Part shown: positions 50,644 to 63,085 of the stretch, one piece after another
How the letters are laid out: the number at the start of each line of letters is the position of its first letter
Position numbering within the stretch: the stretch's first letter is position 1
NCBI RefSeq assembly: GCF_003044065.1
Contig: NZ_PZJJ01000011.1
Coordinates: 1 to 64,000, forward strand
Length of the DNA: 64,000 nt
Source of the DNA: Alkalicoccus saliphilus
GTDB lineage: Bacteria > Bacillota > Bacilli > Bacillales > Salisediminibacteriaceae
Direction of reading: 5' to 3'
The notes under the pieces: generated by a model
Told to the model about the DNA's origin: nothing
Database searches by the model: none
Seen by the model: only the letters and a program-made list of their open reading frames with translations
Made by a program: the position numbers and the translations under genes

Positions 50644-52341
50644 ATGACAAAGTATTACCAGGAGACACTGGATTTTCAAAACACCGAGGAAATTAAAGCC
50701 GGGTACGAAAAACTTCTCGGTGAAAACATTTCCTCTGTTACACAGCTGGAGGACTGGCTTACAAGGGTCTCCCGTTTTCAAGAGGAAATAGAAGAAGGTT
50801 TGTCAGGTCACTACATTGATTTTCAATGCCTGAGTAACTCTCCGGAAATGAAAAAACAATTTGAATATGATCAGAAATATATTGAACCTCTTCGAAAAAA
50901 ATATACAGCTCTGCTGGATGAAAAACTGTTAGCCTCTGCTTTTCTGAAGAAACTCCCGCAGGAATTTTACCATCAGCTTCTGAAACGCAAAAGAAATTCC
51001 CAGGAATTATTCCGTGAAGAAAATATTCAGCTTGAAATTGAGGAAGACCGGCTCACATCCGACTATTTCGAAATAACCGGAAATATGACCGTAGACTGGG
51101 AAGGAGAAGAAAAATCTTTAAGTGAACTTTCCCCCTTATTCGAAAGTACGGATCGTGAAATGAGAAAGAAAGCAATGACACTCTCTCAAGAAGCTTTTAA
51201 AGAAAAAGAATCAAACCTCCAGCAGATTATGACAGAGCTTATCCATATCCGGCATAAAAAAGCACTTAACGCCGGATTAACAGACTACAGGGATTATATG
51301 TTTAAAGAGTACGAGCGATTCGATTATACACCGGAAGACTGTCACCGGCTTGCTCAAGCTGTAAAAAAGCATATTACTCCCTTAAAAACTGCTTCGCAGA
51401 GGCGTCATCAAAAAGAGCTGCACCTTCATGAATATCGTCCATGGGATGCACGCGGTACAGGTCCTGACGAAATTCCCCTGAAACCATTTACAAATCCGGA
51501 AACACTCGTCGATAAAGCTGCACGTATATTCGGGCACCTCGACCCGCATTTTTCCAGTCTTCTTCGCACGATGGATAATAAAGAAATGCTTGATTTAACT
51601 GCCCGGAAAGGAAAAGCACCGGGGGGGTTCTGCACCCCTCTTCCTGTGACCGGTTATTCTTTTATATTTATGAATGCTGCCGGTACCCATGATGATGTTG
51701 TGACGATACTTCACGAAATGGGACATTGTATTCACAATGATTTGTCTAAACATTTCCATCTTGCAGACTACAAAGAAACACCGATGGAATCTGCCGAACT
51801 TGCCAGCATGTCCATGGAACTGCTTACAATGGATTACTGGGGTTATTATTATGAAGACAGCAGAGAGCTCCGCCAGGCAAAACGAAACCACTTCCGCGAT
51901 ATTTTGTCTTTTCTTCCTATGGGAGTAATCATTGATCAATTTCAACACTGGATGTATGAAAATCCTGCCCATACTGAAGAAGAACGCCTTAAAAAGTTCA
52001 GGGAGCTGCAGGAGGAATTTGATGCCCGGCATATTGAATGGGAAGGTTTTGAGCACTGGAGAGAGCGGTCCTGGATGCGTATTCTTCACATATTTGAAGT
52101 TCCATTTTACTTTATCGAATACGTCATTGCTCAGCTGGGAGCTCTGCAGATTTATAAAAACTACCGGGAAAACCCGGATAAAACGCTCACGAATTACAAA
52201 AAAGCCTTAAAAGCCGGTTCTTCCAAGTCATTACCTGAAATATATCAGGAAGCAGGTATTTCCTTCGATTTTTCCGAAAATGTCATTAAAGAGCTCGCAG
52301 ACTTTCTTAAAACAGAGCTTGAAACGCTGGAAATTGACTAA
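50644..52341 (+). CDS. M3-family oligoendopeptidase
   Basis: This cytosolic zinc metallopeptidase has 565 residues. The HEMGH zinc motif is at 357-361, and the third ligand is in METAEL-like MESAEL (381-386). It cleaves short peptides, by family knowledge (thimet/PepF group). It is somewhat shorter than the roughly 600 residues of PepF (YjbG) and differs in its start. AAGGAG precedes ATG 50644; in-frame residues back to 50611 lie before it. It stands alone. Confidence 0.87.
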   Translation: MTKYYQETLDFQNTEEIKAGYEKLLGENISSVTQLEDWLTRVSRFQEEIEEGLSGHYIDFQCLSNSPEMKKQFEYDQKYIEPLRKKYTALLDEKLLASAFLKKLPQEFYHQLLKRKRNSQELFREENIQLEIEEDRLTSDYFEITGNMTVDWEGEEKSLSELSPLFESTDREMRKKAMTLSQEAFKEKESNLQQIMTELIHIRHKKALNAGLTDYRDYMFKEYERFDYTPEDCHRLAQAVKKHITPLKTASQRRHQKELHLHEYRPWDARGTGPDEIPLKPFTNPETLVDKAARIFGHLDPHFSSLLRTMDNKEMLDLTARKGKAPGGFCTPLPVTGYSFIFMNAAGTHDDVVTILHEMGHCIHNDLSKHFHLADYKETPMESAELASMSMELLTMDYWGYYYEDSRELRQAKRNHFRDILSFLPMGVIIDQFQHWMYENPAHTEEERLKKFRELQEEFDARHIEWEGFEHWRERSWMRILHIFEVPFYFIEYVIAQLGALQIYKNYRENPDKTLTNYKKALKAGSSKSLPEIYQEAGISFDFSENVIKELADFLKTELETLEID

Positions 52342-52420
52342 TCCAGGAATCGATTTGTTTCCCCTTATTAATAAAGCGAATCCAGTATTTTATCACGATG
52401 GCGTATTTATAAGTATAGAA

Positions 52421-52453
52421 ACTGCCCCGGATCGATTAAGACGATCCGGGGCA
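52421..52453. terminator. Bidirectional terminator
   Basis: A perfect 13-bp stem CTGCCCCGGATCG/CGATCCGGGGCAG with a 7-base loop lies between the convergent peptidase and 104-residue genes. T runs are short on both sides. Confidence 0.68.
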
Positions 52454-52461
52454 GCTTCCAG

Positions 52462-52776
52462 TTAATCATATTTTTCGGCTTCCCGCGCAAGAATTCTTTT
52501 TTCCAGCTCCTTAAAAGCTTTAATAAATTCAGACGGATCTTCCTTAATCGTATAGGAGAATACCCCTCTGCTTGTATGGAGATAAAGAAGGGCTTCTCCA
52601 TGTCTGATTTCCCTGTAGGAAATATCGAAAATCTGCTCCGCCGGAAATTCTCTCCGGTGAGTAACAAGCTTATCTTCATAAAGGTAGAGCATCCGTTCAT
52701 ATTCTATACTTTTCTGTTCAATAGGAGTAACTTCTCTTTCTACTTTATAATATGGGTGAACAGCGATCGGTTCCAT
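52462..52776 (-). CDS. Hypothetical protein, 104 residues, PH-like pattern
   Basis: This soluble protein has alternating beta-strand pattern (MLYLYEDKLVTHRREFPAEQIFDISYREI, ALLYLHTSRGVFSYTI) followed by a C-terminal helix (EFIKAFKELEKRIL). That is the layout of a single PH-like domain, but I do not recognise the family. GAAGGAGGGG precedes ATG 52776. Monocistronic and convergent with the peptidase gene. Confidence 0.72.
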   Translation of the reverse strand: MEPIAVHPYYKVEREVTPIEQKSIEYERMLYLYEDKLVTHRREFPAEQIFDISYREIRHGEALLYLHTSRGVFSYTIKEDPSEFIKAFKELEKRILAREAEKYD

Positions 52777-53005
52777 GCTTATCCCCTCCTTCTGCTATTT
52801 TAACCTTCGTAAAACGTTATGAACAGCTTCATCCGGATATTATTATTTGTACTTCAATATATTTGGTACAATTATAAAAACTGACATAATTTCGGGTCCT
52901 CCCCTTGTGGAGAGTCTCACTGAATTTCATACATATATTTTCTATCCTCCCATTTTAATTAGCTTCGGATTTAAAATAAATTATTTTTAAGGAGTATTGG
53001 TTGTT

Positions 53006-54250
53006 TTGGCTCATTCAAAGGAAAAAGAATTTTTTTACGGATGGTATATAGTAGCCCTCGGTGCTCTCAGTCTTTTTTTCTCGGGACCCGGCCAGACCTA
53101 TGCCAATTCTGTATTTATTGACTTTTATATTATGGACTTCAATTGGGAAAGGTCTCTCGTTTCCGGTATATACTCTGGAGCTACGCTTGCAGCGGGGTTC
53201 CTTCTGTTTTTTGTAGGTTCCACTATAGACAAATTCGGTCAGCGTCGTGTTTCTTTAACAGTCAGCGTGCTTCTCGCCGGTGCGTGTATTTGGAACAGCT
53301 TTGTAGTAAGTCCCTGGATGCTTTTTGTAGGTTTTTTTCTTATAAGGCTCCTCGGTCAAGGCTCGATGACCCTTCTTCCGAACACGCTCATACCGCAGTG
53401 GTTTATACAAAAAAGAGGACGGGCTTTCAGTTTTATGATGCTTGGTGGTTTTGCAAGTTCCACTCTTTTCCCACCTCTAAACGCCTGGCTTATTACATCA
53501 TTTGGCTGGGAAACGACGTGGCGGATTCTCGGCTGTGCAATATTAATTATTTTTGTTCCACTCGTCTTCTTTTTTATGAAAAATAAGCCTGAAGATATCG
53601 GTCTCAAACCCGACAATGCCGGCAATACACCCGAAATTTCTGCCTCGGCAAGCAAGACCAAAGACATTTCATGGACTCTTCGGGAAGCAGCTCGAACAAG
53701 ACAGTTCTGGCTCCTCCTGTTATGCGTTGGAATCCCGGCCATGATTAACACCGGTCTTACTTTTCATTTGGTTTCTATTATGACAACAAGTGGACTTGGT
53801 ATTGGAACAGCCGCCTTTGTTCTCAGTCTTATGGCAGCGGTCGGTTTTCCAATCACGATGCTGGCAGGCTTTGTTCTGGAAAAAGTAAAAGTTCATTTTG
53901 TTTTTGCTTTCGTTTTTGCAGGACAATTTATTTTTATTATCGTTCTTATATTTACTGAGTCATTTACGATGGCGGTTATCTTCGGTTTAATCTGGGGGAT
54001 GACAGGCGGCATTGAAAGAATATGTATCTCAATTGTTTTTCCTGACTATTTTGGCAGACGTCATATAGGTAAAATAAAAAGCATAGCTACTACTGTTATG
54101 GTCATCGGATCTGCCTTTGGGCCTCTCCCCTTCGGAATTGCCTATGATATATTTGGAAGCTATCAGGAAATACTTCTCCTGTCTCTTGTTTTCCCTGTTC
54201 TTGGAGCTGCTGCCTGCTTTCTTTCTCCGAAACCTGTCAAAACATCGTAA
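53006..54250 (+). CDS. MFS transporter (monocarboxylate/oxalate-formate type)
   Basis: This 414-residue permease has twelve membrane helices in two bundles with a central loop (about 190-215, GLKPDNAGNTPEISAS). FFYGWYIVALGALSLFFSGPGQTY at the start and RLLGQGSMTLLPN resemble the OFA/monocarboxylate branch. The start is probably TTG 53006, 11 bases after AAGGAG; TTG 52997 is only two bases from it. It likely imports or exports an organic acid; which one is unknown. No partner genes. Confidence 0.82.
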   Translation: MAHSKEKEFFYGWYIVALGALSLFFSGPGQTYANSVFIDFYIMDFNWERSLVSGIYSGATLAAGFLLFFVGSTIDKFGQRRVSLTVSVLLAGACIWNSFVVSPWMLFVGFFLIRLLGQGSMTLLPNTLIPQWFIQKRGRAFSFMMLGGFASSTLFPPLNAWLITSFGWETTWRILGCAILIIFVPLVFFFMKNKPEDIGLKPDNAGNTPEISASASKTKDISWTLREAARTRQFWLLLLCVGIPAMINTGLTFHLVSIMTTSGLGIGTAAFVLSLMAAVGFPITMLAGFVLEKVKVHFVFAFVFAGQFIFIIVLIFTESFTMAVIFGLIWGMTGGIERICISIVFPDYFGRRHIGKIKSIATTVMVIGSAFGPLPFGIAYDIFGSYQEILLLSLVFPVLGAAACFLSPKPVKTS

Positions 54251-54359
54251 CCTTTCTATTCGTCATAATCAGTTCAGGCTTGTTATACTTAAGTAGAAAA
54301 CACTCAGACACTATAACTGCAGAAATTTTTGATTATCATACCAGAAAGGAGACTGAAAA

Positions 54360-54581
54360 ATGCTTGATTTTCAATTTCCGGATCCTGGAGATCCGATGAT
54401 GGGATATGCTTATTTGTTTATGGCAGTAATGTTTATGATTGCCTCCTTCACCGTTTATCGTTTCAAAAAGGCCAGCCGCAACCGCCAGATAGAAGAAAAG
54501 CCTGAAGTATACGAAATGTTTGAAACTCAGGAGGAACATGAACAAAAACAAGATGAAACTCCGAAAAAAACGAATCGTTAA
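54360..54581 (+). CDS. Small single-helix membrane protein, 73 residues
   Basis: I do not recognise this protein. One hydrophobic segment (about residues 14-34) is followed by a charged, glutamate- and lysine-rich cytosolic tail (EEKPEVYEMFETQEEHEQKQDE). AAAGGAG lies before ATG 54360. It ends 30 bases before pgeF and has no terminator between, so they may be co-transcribed. No function is proposed. Confidence 0.7.
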   Translation: MLDFQFPDPGDPMMGYAYLFMAVMFMIASFTVYRFKKASRNRQIEEKPEVYEMFETQEEHEQKQDETPKKTNR

Positions 54582-54611
54582 TTTCAATTTAAGAGAGAGG
54601 ACTTTTACATC

Positions 54612-55424
54612 ATGAATGAACCATTTATTTTACAAAATGATATTCTTCATCTTTACGAGTGGGAAGAAAAATTCCCGGAATTGACCGCCGCTTTTTCTTC
54701 TAGAAATGGAGGAACAAGCAGTTTTCCATACCATACGAATAATCTCGGTCTTCATGTAAATGACGATGAAAATAATGTTATTAAAAACCGGGAACTGACG
54801 GGTGAGAAATTGGGCTGGCACCTTTCAACATGGACTGCAGCTGAGCAAATACACGAAGACCAAATTGTTAAAGTCAGCTCTCCTCTCGCCGGCAGCGGCG
54901 CCCGCTCCTATGAAGACACTATCAAAAGAACTGACGCTCTATACACATCCGAAACTAATATTTTATTGACACTTGGATTTGCTGACTGTGTTCCTGTATA
55001 CTTTCTTTCCAAGGAAAAAGGCTTAGTAGGAATAGCACATGCCGGATGGAAAGGTACAGTCAAAAATATTGCAGGAAAAATGGTGCGCCTTTGGCAGGAG
55101 ATGGAAAACATTCATCCAGGAACTATTCATGTCGCAATCGGGCCCTCCATTTCCCACTGCTGCTACGAAGTGGATGACCATGTTATCAATTCCCTCGAGG
55201 AAACACTCCCTGACTGGAAGCCTTACGAAAAAATAGAAGAAGGACGGTACCGCCTTCAGCTTAAGGAAGCAAATTACCGGCTTTTGATCGAGGAAGGCGT
55301 ACCGCCGGATCATATTTATGTTTCCTCCTACTGTACAAGCTGCAGTGAAGACTTGTTTTTCTCTCATCGCCGGGATCAGGGAAAAACTGGACGAATGATG
55401 GCAATTATAGGAAGAAATAAATAA
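54612..55424 (+). CDS. pgeF: Peptidoglycan editing factor PgeF (YlmD/laccase-domain)
   Basis: This 270-residue protein of the YfiH/YlmD family has zinc or copper ligands His81 (AEQIHEDQ), Cys126 (GFADCVPV) and His143 (IAHAGWKGT). CTSCSEDLFFSHRRDQGKTGRM at the end is the usual close. In Escherichia coli it removes wrongly incorporated serine from wall precursors; older names are polyphenol oxidase and laccase. Bacillus ylmD normally lies in the sepF region, but none of those neighbours is here. AGAGAGAGG precedes ATG 54612. Confidence 0.86.
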   Translation: MNEPFILQNDILHLYEWEEKFPELTAAFSSRNGGTSSFPYHTNNLGLHVNDDENNVIKNRELTGEKLGWHLSTWTAAEQIHEDQIVKVSSPLAGSGARSYEDTIKRTDALYTSETNILLTLGFADCVPVYFLSKEKGLVGIAHAGWKGTVKNIAGKMVRLWQEMENIHPGTIHVAIGPSISHCCYEVDDHVINSLEETLPDWKPYEKIEEGRYRLQLKEANYRLLIEEGVPPDHIYVSSYCTSCSEDLFFSHRRDQGKTGRMMAIIGRNK

Positions 55425-55711
55425 TAAAGGTTCTTCTCATTGAAACTCTCGAATACTAATTTGCTTCAACTGTCGAAAGGATTAATACCTTGAAACCTCC
55501 ATAAAGATCCTCTTTTTACTTTTTAAGCTAATAACCTCTCTTCCCCAGCCTGGAATTTACAATTTCAGGCTTGGAAACTGACATTTATGAAAGCGCTTTA
55601 AAAATATTAACAAATAGTCTGAATATTCCACTATTACGGACATGACAGAATTGTAAGCGATTTCTTAATGTTTGACTGTTTTGAAATGTGAGAATTTTTC
55701 ACAAATACTTG
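55425..55711. other. Leader gap upstream of ilvE
   Basis: No gene is seen. It contains a strong cre-like site at 55588. The promoter follows at 55712. Confidence 0.5.
55588..55601. promoter_or_regulatory. CcpA cre-like site upstream of ilvE
   Basis: TGAAAGCGCTTTAA, with A before it, agrees with the WTGNAANCGNWNNCW cre consensus at all fixed positions but one. It lies about 110 bases before the -35. CcpA activates the ilv-leu operon of Bacillus subtilis from upstream, so activation is a reasonable guess. Confidence 0.6.
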
Positions 55712-55740
55712 TTGACGGACTTGTCCCATCGGAGTAAGAT
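55712..55740 (+). promoter_or_regulatory. SigA promoter of ilvE
   Basis: TTGACG (55712-55717) and TAAGAT (55735-55740) are spaced exactly 17 bases. A short palindrome TTGAAATTTTCAA (55775-55787) in the leader could be a weak CodY-like site. Confidence 0.72.
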
Positions 55741-55804
55741 AGGCTTCAACATCAACTTTTCGGCAAGCGCTGGGTTGAAATTTTCAAAGGAAGGAGCGAA
55801 CGGT

Positions 55805-56707
55805 ATGAGCAGTCAGTGGATTTATCTTGATAATGATTTCGTAAAAAAAGAAGAAGCTCTTGTCTCTGTATTTGATCACGGCTTCCTGTACGGCGATGGT
55901 GTTTTCGAAGGAATCCGCGCTTACAGCGGCAATATCTTCAAGCTCAGTGAGCATCTGGACCGGCTGTATCAGTCAGCACAGTCCATCATGCTGAATATTC
56001 CATACTCAAAGGAGGAAATGGAAGAAATTATTATCGGAACAGTCCGCAGAAATCAACTTGAGACCGCTTATATACGTGTAGTCGTCTCCCGCGGAACAGG
56101 AAATCTTGGGCTTGATCCCGTAAGCTGTTCCAAACCCAGCGTTATTGTAATCGCAGAATCATTATCTCTTTTCCCGGAGGAACTTTACGAACGAGGCCTT
56201 AAAATGGGATCGGTGGCGAGCCGCCGTAACCGGCCCGACGTATTGAGCCCTCAGGTCAAATCACTGAATTATTTAAATAACATTCTCGTAAAACTGGAAG
56301 CTAACCAGGCCGGTGTCGATGAAGCTTTAATGCTGAACGATCAAGGCTACGTCACAGAGGGCTCTGCTGATAATATTTTTATTGTAAAAAACAATAAAAT
56401 TTTCACCCCTCCCGTTTATCTGGGTGCACTCGAAGGCATCACCCGTAATGCAATTATCGATATTGCCCCGGAAAACGGTTATCAGATCAGCGAACAGCCT
56501 TTTACAAGACATGATGTTTATACGGCCGATGAGGTCTTCCTCACCGGCACAGCAGTAGAAGTAATTGCAGTTATCGATGTTGACGGCAGAAAAATCGGAA
56601 CCGGCAGACCGGGTGAAGTTACAAAGCATCTTCTTACTGCCTTTCGAAACGCAGTCATGAAAGACGGTGTCCAGTGCTATCCTGCAGAAAAAGCAGATGC
56701 TGTTTAA
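55805..56707 (+). CDS. ilvE: Branched-chain amino acid aminotransferase IlvE
   Basis: This fold-type IV PLP aminotransferase has 300 residues and does the last step of valine, leucine and isoleucine synthesis. Landmarks are DHGFLYGDGVFEGIRAY (about 21-37), the PLP lysine in PQVKSLNYLNNIL (about 156) and EGSADNIFIVKNNKI. The frame extends back to 55688, across the promoter, so ATG 55805 after GGAAGGAG is the start. It is the first gene of the biosynthetic run, but lies before the T-box, unlike ilvB onward. Confidence 0.92.
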   Translation: MSSQWIYLDNDFVKKEEALVSVFDHGFLYGDGVFEGIRAYSGNIFKLSEHLDRLYQSAQSIMLNIPYSKEEMEEIIIGTVRRNQLETAYIRVVVSRGTGNLGLDPVSCSKPSVIVIAESLSLFPEELYERGLKMGSVASRRNRPDVLSPQVKSLNYLNNILVKLEANQAGVDEALMLNDQGYVTEGSADNIFIVKNNKIFTPPVYLGALEGITRNAIIDIAPENGYQISEQPFTRHDVYTADEVFLTGTAVEVIAVIDVDGRKIGTGRPGEVTKHLLTAFRNAVMKDGVQCYPAEKADAV

Positions 56708-56734
56708 AACTTAAAATCATAAATCGATGATAGG

Positions 56735-57022
56735 AATAAAGGTCTGAGGGATCGCATTCCCAGAGATCCGGGGATGGTGGAAGCCCGGAAATGCAGCTCA
56801 GTCCGACATCATCCTTGAGTGCTTTACTGAACGCATCGTTGCCTAGGTAAAGTCAGGTGCCTGCACCTGTTATCAAAAAGAAGCCTTTTGAAAGGCTTCC
56901 TAAGGCAGTATCCGCGAGGATGCTGTAAAACCGGGTGGTACCGTGAAAACAAAGACTTTTCTCCCCGCTTAACAGCTGCGCACTCAGTGACAGCGTTAGT
57001 GGGAAGAAGGGTCTTTTTCTTT
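56735..57022 (+). promoter_or_regulatory. T-box riboswitch, leucine type, before ilvB
   Basis: This is a tRNA-sensing leader. Stem I shows AGAGA (about 56760) and GGATGGTG (56771-56778) in its distal part. The specifier loop on the 3' side reads AGCTCAGTCC after AATGC, giving CTC (Leu) followed by a purine. The T-box sequence GGGTGGTACC is at 56933-56942, in the antiterminator. The terminator follows at 56951-57021 and ends in TTTTT. Uncharged leucyl-tRNA would allow read-through into ilvB. The specifier reading is by hand folding. Confidence 0.92.
56951..57021 (+). terminator. Regulated terminator of the T-box
   Basis: AAAGAC...CCGCTTAAC pairs with GTTAGTGGG...GGGTCTTT and is followed by TTTTCTTTT. 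The stem has a few mismatches and excludes the T-box antiterminator. Confidence 0.82.
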
Positions 57023-57048
57023 TGAAATTACTGAGGAGGGTTCAGGAA

Positions 57049-58779
57049 ATGAAAACAGAAAAAACAGTAACACCAAAAAAGTCAGCCGCAGCTTCCATGC
57101 AGACAGGTGCCGATGTACTTGTAGAAGCACTTATTGAACAGCAGGTAGAAACGATTTTTGGCTATCCAGGTGGAGCTGTTCTTCCTATATATGATGCTTT
57201 ATACCGTTCTGAAGCGGAATTTGAACACATCCTGACCCGCCACGAGCAGGGAGCTATCCATGCAGCAGAAGGCTATGCCCGTGTTAAGCGCAAGGCCGGC
57301 GTAGTACTTGCTACTTCCGGCCCGGGAGCCACCAACCTTGTAACAGGTATTGCAGATGCCATGATGGATTCTCTTCCTCTCGTAGTTATTACCGGACAGG
57401 TAGCTACAAACGTAACAGGGACGGATGCTTTCCAGGAAGCAGATTTTATGGGAATTACCACCCCTATTACGAAACACAATTACCAGGTTCAGTCTTCCTA
57501 CGATATTCCAAGAATTATAAAAGAAGCTTTTCATATCGCATCCACCGGCCGTCCGGGACCAGTAGTTGTCGATATCCCGAAAGATATTTCAGCCAAACCG
57601 TGTTTTGAAACCGATCAGTCACCTTTTCACCTGCCGGGCTATCATCCGACATTCAAGCCGAACCCGATTCAAATTAAAAAATTGGGAGAAGCACTGAAAA
57701 AAGCAAAAAAGCCTCTTATTCTGACAGGCGCAGGTGTCCTTCACGGAGGCGGATCGGACACTCTCAAAAAACTTGTAGAACGTTTCGACATTCCTGTTAC
57801 GTCTACCCTGCTCGGACTTGGGGCATTCCCCGGGGACCATCCATTATTCCTCGGAATGGCCGGTATGCATGGCACGTATACGTCCAACATGGCTATCACC
57901 GACTGCGATCTCCTTATAAATATCGGAGCCCGCTTTGACGACCGTCTCACTGGAAATCTTGAACATTTTGCTAAAAATGCGGTAGTGGCCCACATTGATG
58001 TAGATCCTGCTGAAATCGGCAAGAACGTGCCCACACACATTCCTATTGTATCCGACGCAGGAGCAGCACTTCAGGAAATGGAGCGCCAGCTGGAGAGCGG
58101 ACCGGAAGATCATCAGGCATGGCTGGAAGAACTTCACTATAACAAAGACGCCTACCCTCTATGGTTTAACAATCCACCGGAAGGAATGACAGCGCAGTGG
58201 GCTGTTAAAAAGATATACGAAGCTACTGATGGAGATGCGATTGTTACGACAGACGTTGGACAGCACCAAATGTGGGCAGCCCAGTATTTTCAATTCACCC
58301 GCCCCGACCGGTGGGTAACCTCCGGAGGGCTCGGTACAATGGGCTTCGGTTTTCCTGCTGCTATTGGATGCCAGCTTGCCTGTCCGGAAGAGAATGTCAT
58401 TGCTATCGTTGGTGACGGCGGTTTTCAAATGACGCTTCAGGAACTTTCCGTCCTTCAGGAACGCAACCTTCCGGTAAAAATTGTTATTCTTAACAACCAG
58501 GCTCTCGGTATGGTGCGGCAGTGGCAGGAAGAGTTTTACGAAGAGCGGTATTCTGAATCACTTGTCAGCTGTCAGCCTGACTTCGTAAAACTTGCGGATA
58601 GTTATAGTATCCGTGGAGTAAAAATAGAATCCCAGAAAGATTTTGAAGAACAGATTGGTGAATTAATGAGCTATAACGGACCAGTCCTTATCGATGCACG
58701 GGTCATCCAGCAGGAAAATGTCTTCCCTATGGTGCCGCCTGGACGAGGTATTAACGATATGGTAGGAGTGAAACCATGA
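57049..58779 (+). CDS. ilvB: Acetolactate synthase large subunit IlvB
   Basis: This TPP-dependent catalytic subunit has 576 residues. It makes acetolactate and acetohydroxybutyrate. The N-terminal PYR domain has [14 protein letters not shown] and [15 protein letters not shown] with the catalytic glutamate. The central FAD domain has [10 protein letters not shown]. The C-terminal TPP site has [13 protein letters not shown] and [16 protein letters not shown] 57049 follows GAGGAGGG just after the T-box terminator; a start at 57022 would lie in the terminator tail. Overlaps ilvN by 4 bases. Confidence 0.96.
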   Translation: MKTEKTVTPKKSAAASMQTGADVLVEALIEQQVETIFGYPGGAVLPIYDALYRSEAEFEHILTRHEQGAIHAAEGYARVKRKAGVVLATSGPGATNLVTGIADAMMDSLPLVVITGQVATNVTGTDAFQEADFMGITTPITKHNYQVQSSYDIPRIIKEAFHIASTGRPGPVVVDIPKDISAKPCFETDQSPFHLPGYHPTFKPNPIQIKKLGEALKKAKKPLILTGAGVLHGGGSDTLKKLVERFDIPVTSTLLGLGAFPGDHPLFLGMAGMHGTYTSNMAITDCDLLINIGARFDDRLTGNLEHFAKNAVVAHIDVDPAEIGKNVPTHIPIVSDAGAALQEMERQLESGPEDHQAWLEELHYNKDAYPLWFNNPPEGMTAQWAVKKIYEATDGDAIVTTDVGQHQMWAAQYFQFTRPDRWVTSGGLGTMGFGFPAAIGCQLACPEENVIAIVGDGGFQMTLQELSVLQERNLPVKIVILNNQALGMVRQWQEEFYEERYSESLVSCQPDFVKLADSYSIRGVKIESQKDFEEQIGELMSYNGPVLIDARVIQQENVFPMVPPGRGINDMVGVKP

Positions 58780-59297
58780 AACGGATCATAACTCTTGTTG
58801 TTCAAAACAGAAGTGGTGTACTAAACCGGGTAACCGGTCTTATGCACAAAAGACAGTTTAATATCGAGAGTATCTCGGTAGGAAGAACGGAACAGGAAGG
58901 GATCTCCAAAATGACATTCGTTGTTGACGTGGAAGATCACCGAAAGCTGGAGCAGCTTACGAAGCAGCTCAATAAGCAGATTGATGTATTAAAAGTTACA
59001 GACTTATCAGAAAAAGCTATTGTGGCCCGGGAGCTGGCATTAATTAAAATTGTCAGTAACGCCGGGGTACGCAATGAAGTCCAGGGGATTATCGAGCCGT
59101 TCCGGGCCTCTGTCATTGATGTCAGTAAAGACAGCTTATCTGTGCAGGTAACAGGCAAACCAGAAAAAATTGAAGCTTTGATTAATCTGCTCCGTCCATA
59201 CGGTATTAAAGATACTGCCCGTACCGGCCTGACAGCTTTCTCCCGGGGCAGCCAGCCCCAGTCAGCGGAGCTGACACAATATTCACTGCTTAAATAG
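58776..59297 (+). CDS. ilvN: Acetolactate synthase regulatory subunit IlvN
   Basis: This 173-residue regulatory subunit has an N-terminal ACT domain ([35 protein letters not shown]) that binds valine or another effector and a C-terminal domain (ALIKIVSN... [24 protein letters not shown]). It starts ATGAAA overlapping the ilvB stop. It gives full activity and feedback control to IlvB. Length matches the class. Confidence 0.95.
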   Translation: MKRIITLVVQNRSGVLNRVTGLMHKRQFNIESISVGRTEQEGISKMTFVVDVEDHRKLEQLTKQLNKQIDVLKVTDLSEKAIVARELALIKIVSNAGVRNEVQGIIEPFRASVIDVSKDSLSVQVTGKPEKIEALINLLRPYGIKDTARTGLTAFSRGSQPQSAELTQYSLLK

Positions 59298-59323
59298 CAT
59301 TAAACATGACACTAATTAATTAA

Positions 59324-61904
<2,581 letters not shown>

Positions 61905-61957
61905 CTCACAATAATCCGGCCGGCCGCCGGAGCTCAAATTTCAAGGAGGAATATATT

Positions 61958-63064
61958 ATGAAAAAGCATATTGTTCTACTTCCAGGTGACGGTATTGGTT
62001 CTGAAGTTACTTCGGCGGCACAGGAAGTGCTGGAAGCACTGGCTGAAGAATTTGATCATACTTTTACTTTTGAATCGAAAGACATCGGTGGAAGCGCTGT
62101 GGACAAGCATGGCACTCCCCTTCCACAGGAAACTACGGATGCCTGCAGGAAAGCTGACGCTGTTCTGCTTGGAGCCGTGGGAGGTCCAAAATGGGATGCG
62201 AATCCTCCCCACCTTCGTCCTGAAAAAGGACTTCTTTCAATCCGTAAGGAACTTAACCTTTTTGCCAACCTTCGTCCTGTACAAGGTTTTTCCACCCTGC
62301 TCCATGCTTCTCCGCTGAAGCAGGAAGTTATCGAAAACAGTGATCTTCTCATCGTTCGGGAGCTGACAGGAGGACTTTATTTTGGCACACCAAGTGAACG
62401 CCGTAATAATGGCACCTCTGTTGTCGATACGCTGGCGTATGAGCGGTCAGAAATGGAAAGAATTGTACGAAGGGCATTTGAAGCTGCAGCTCTCCGCAAA
62501 AAACATGTCACCTCCGTGGACAAAGCAAATGTTCTGGAATCCAGCAGAATGTGGCGCGAAGTTGTTGAGGAAGTAAAAGATGAGTACCCGGATGTTACAG
62601 TGGAGCATATGCTTGTAGATGCAGCGGCGATGAAGCTTATTACTAATCCCGCACAATTTGATGTAATCGTAACGGAAAATATGTTTGGAGATATTCTTTC
62701 CGATGAAGCTTCTGTATTGACCGGTTCTCTCGGTATGCTCCCTTCTGCAAGCATGAATGAAACAGGGTTCGGCCTTTACGAACCCGTGCATGGTTCAGCT
62801 CCGGATATTGCCGGGCAGGCGAAAGCCAATCCGCTGGCTGCTATTCTTTCTGCAGCACTGATGCTTCGGCACACTTTTCATATGGAACAGGAAGCCCAGC
62901 GCGTAGAGTCGGCTGTACAGGAAGCACTTGAACAGGGATATCACACGGGAGATCTGAATGTACCGGGTGGACAGCAGGTAAACACACAGCAGATGACGGA
63001 AGCTGTGATCAGTCTGCTGAAAGCAGACAGTACGACACAGAGCATCATGAGCTGTTACGTCTAA
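61958..63064 (+). CDS. leuB: 3-isopropylmalate dehydrogenase LeuB
   Basis: This NAD- and metal-dependent oxidative decarboxylase has 368 residues. LPGDGIGSEV (about 8-17) starts the fold, LLGAVGGPKWD and RELTGGLYFG follow, then the catalytic segment ERSEMERIVRRAF and metal Asp in VTENMFGDILSDEAS. EPVHGSAPDIAGQ closes the active site. AAGGAGG precedes ATG 61958, 53 bases after leuA. Confidence 0.96.
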   Translation: MKKHIVLLPGDGIGSEVTSAAQEVLEALAEEFDHTFTFESKDIGGSAVDKHGTPLPQETTDACRKADAVLLGAVGGPKWDANPPHLRPEKGLLSIRKELNLFANLRPVQGFSTLLHASPLKQEVIENSDLLIVRELTGGLYFGTPSERRNNGTSVVDTLAYERSEMERIVRRAFEAAALRKKHVTSVDKANVLESSRMWREVVEEVKDEYPDVTVEHMLVDAAAMKLITNPAQFDVIVTENMFGDILSDEASVLTGSLGMLPSASMNETGFGLYEPVHGSAPDIAGQAKANPLAAILSAALMLRHTFHMEQEAQRVESAVQEALEQGYHTGDLNVPGGQQVNTQQMTEAVISLLKADSTTQSIMSCYV

Positions 63065-63085
63065 CGACCGAAAGGAGATCTTTTT

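Noticed and set aside
55775-55787. TTGAAATTTTCAA in the ilvE leader as a CodY site
   Set aside because: Only about 10 of 15 positions match the CodY consensus; mentioned as possible but not called.
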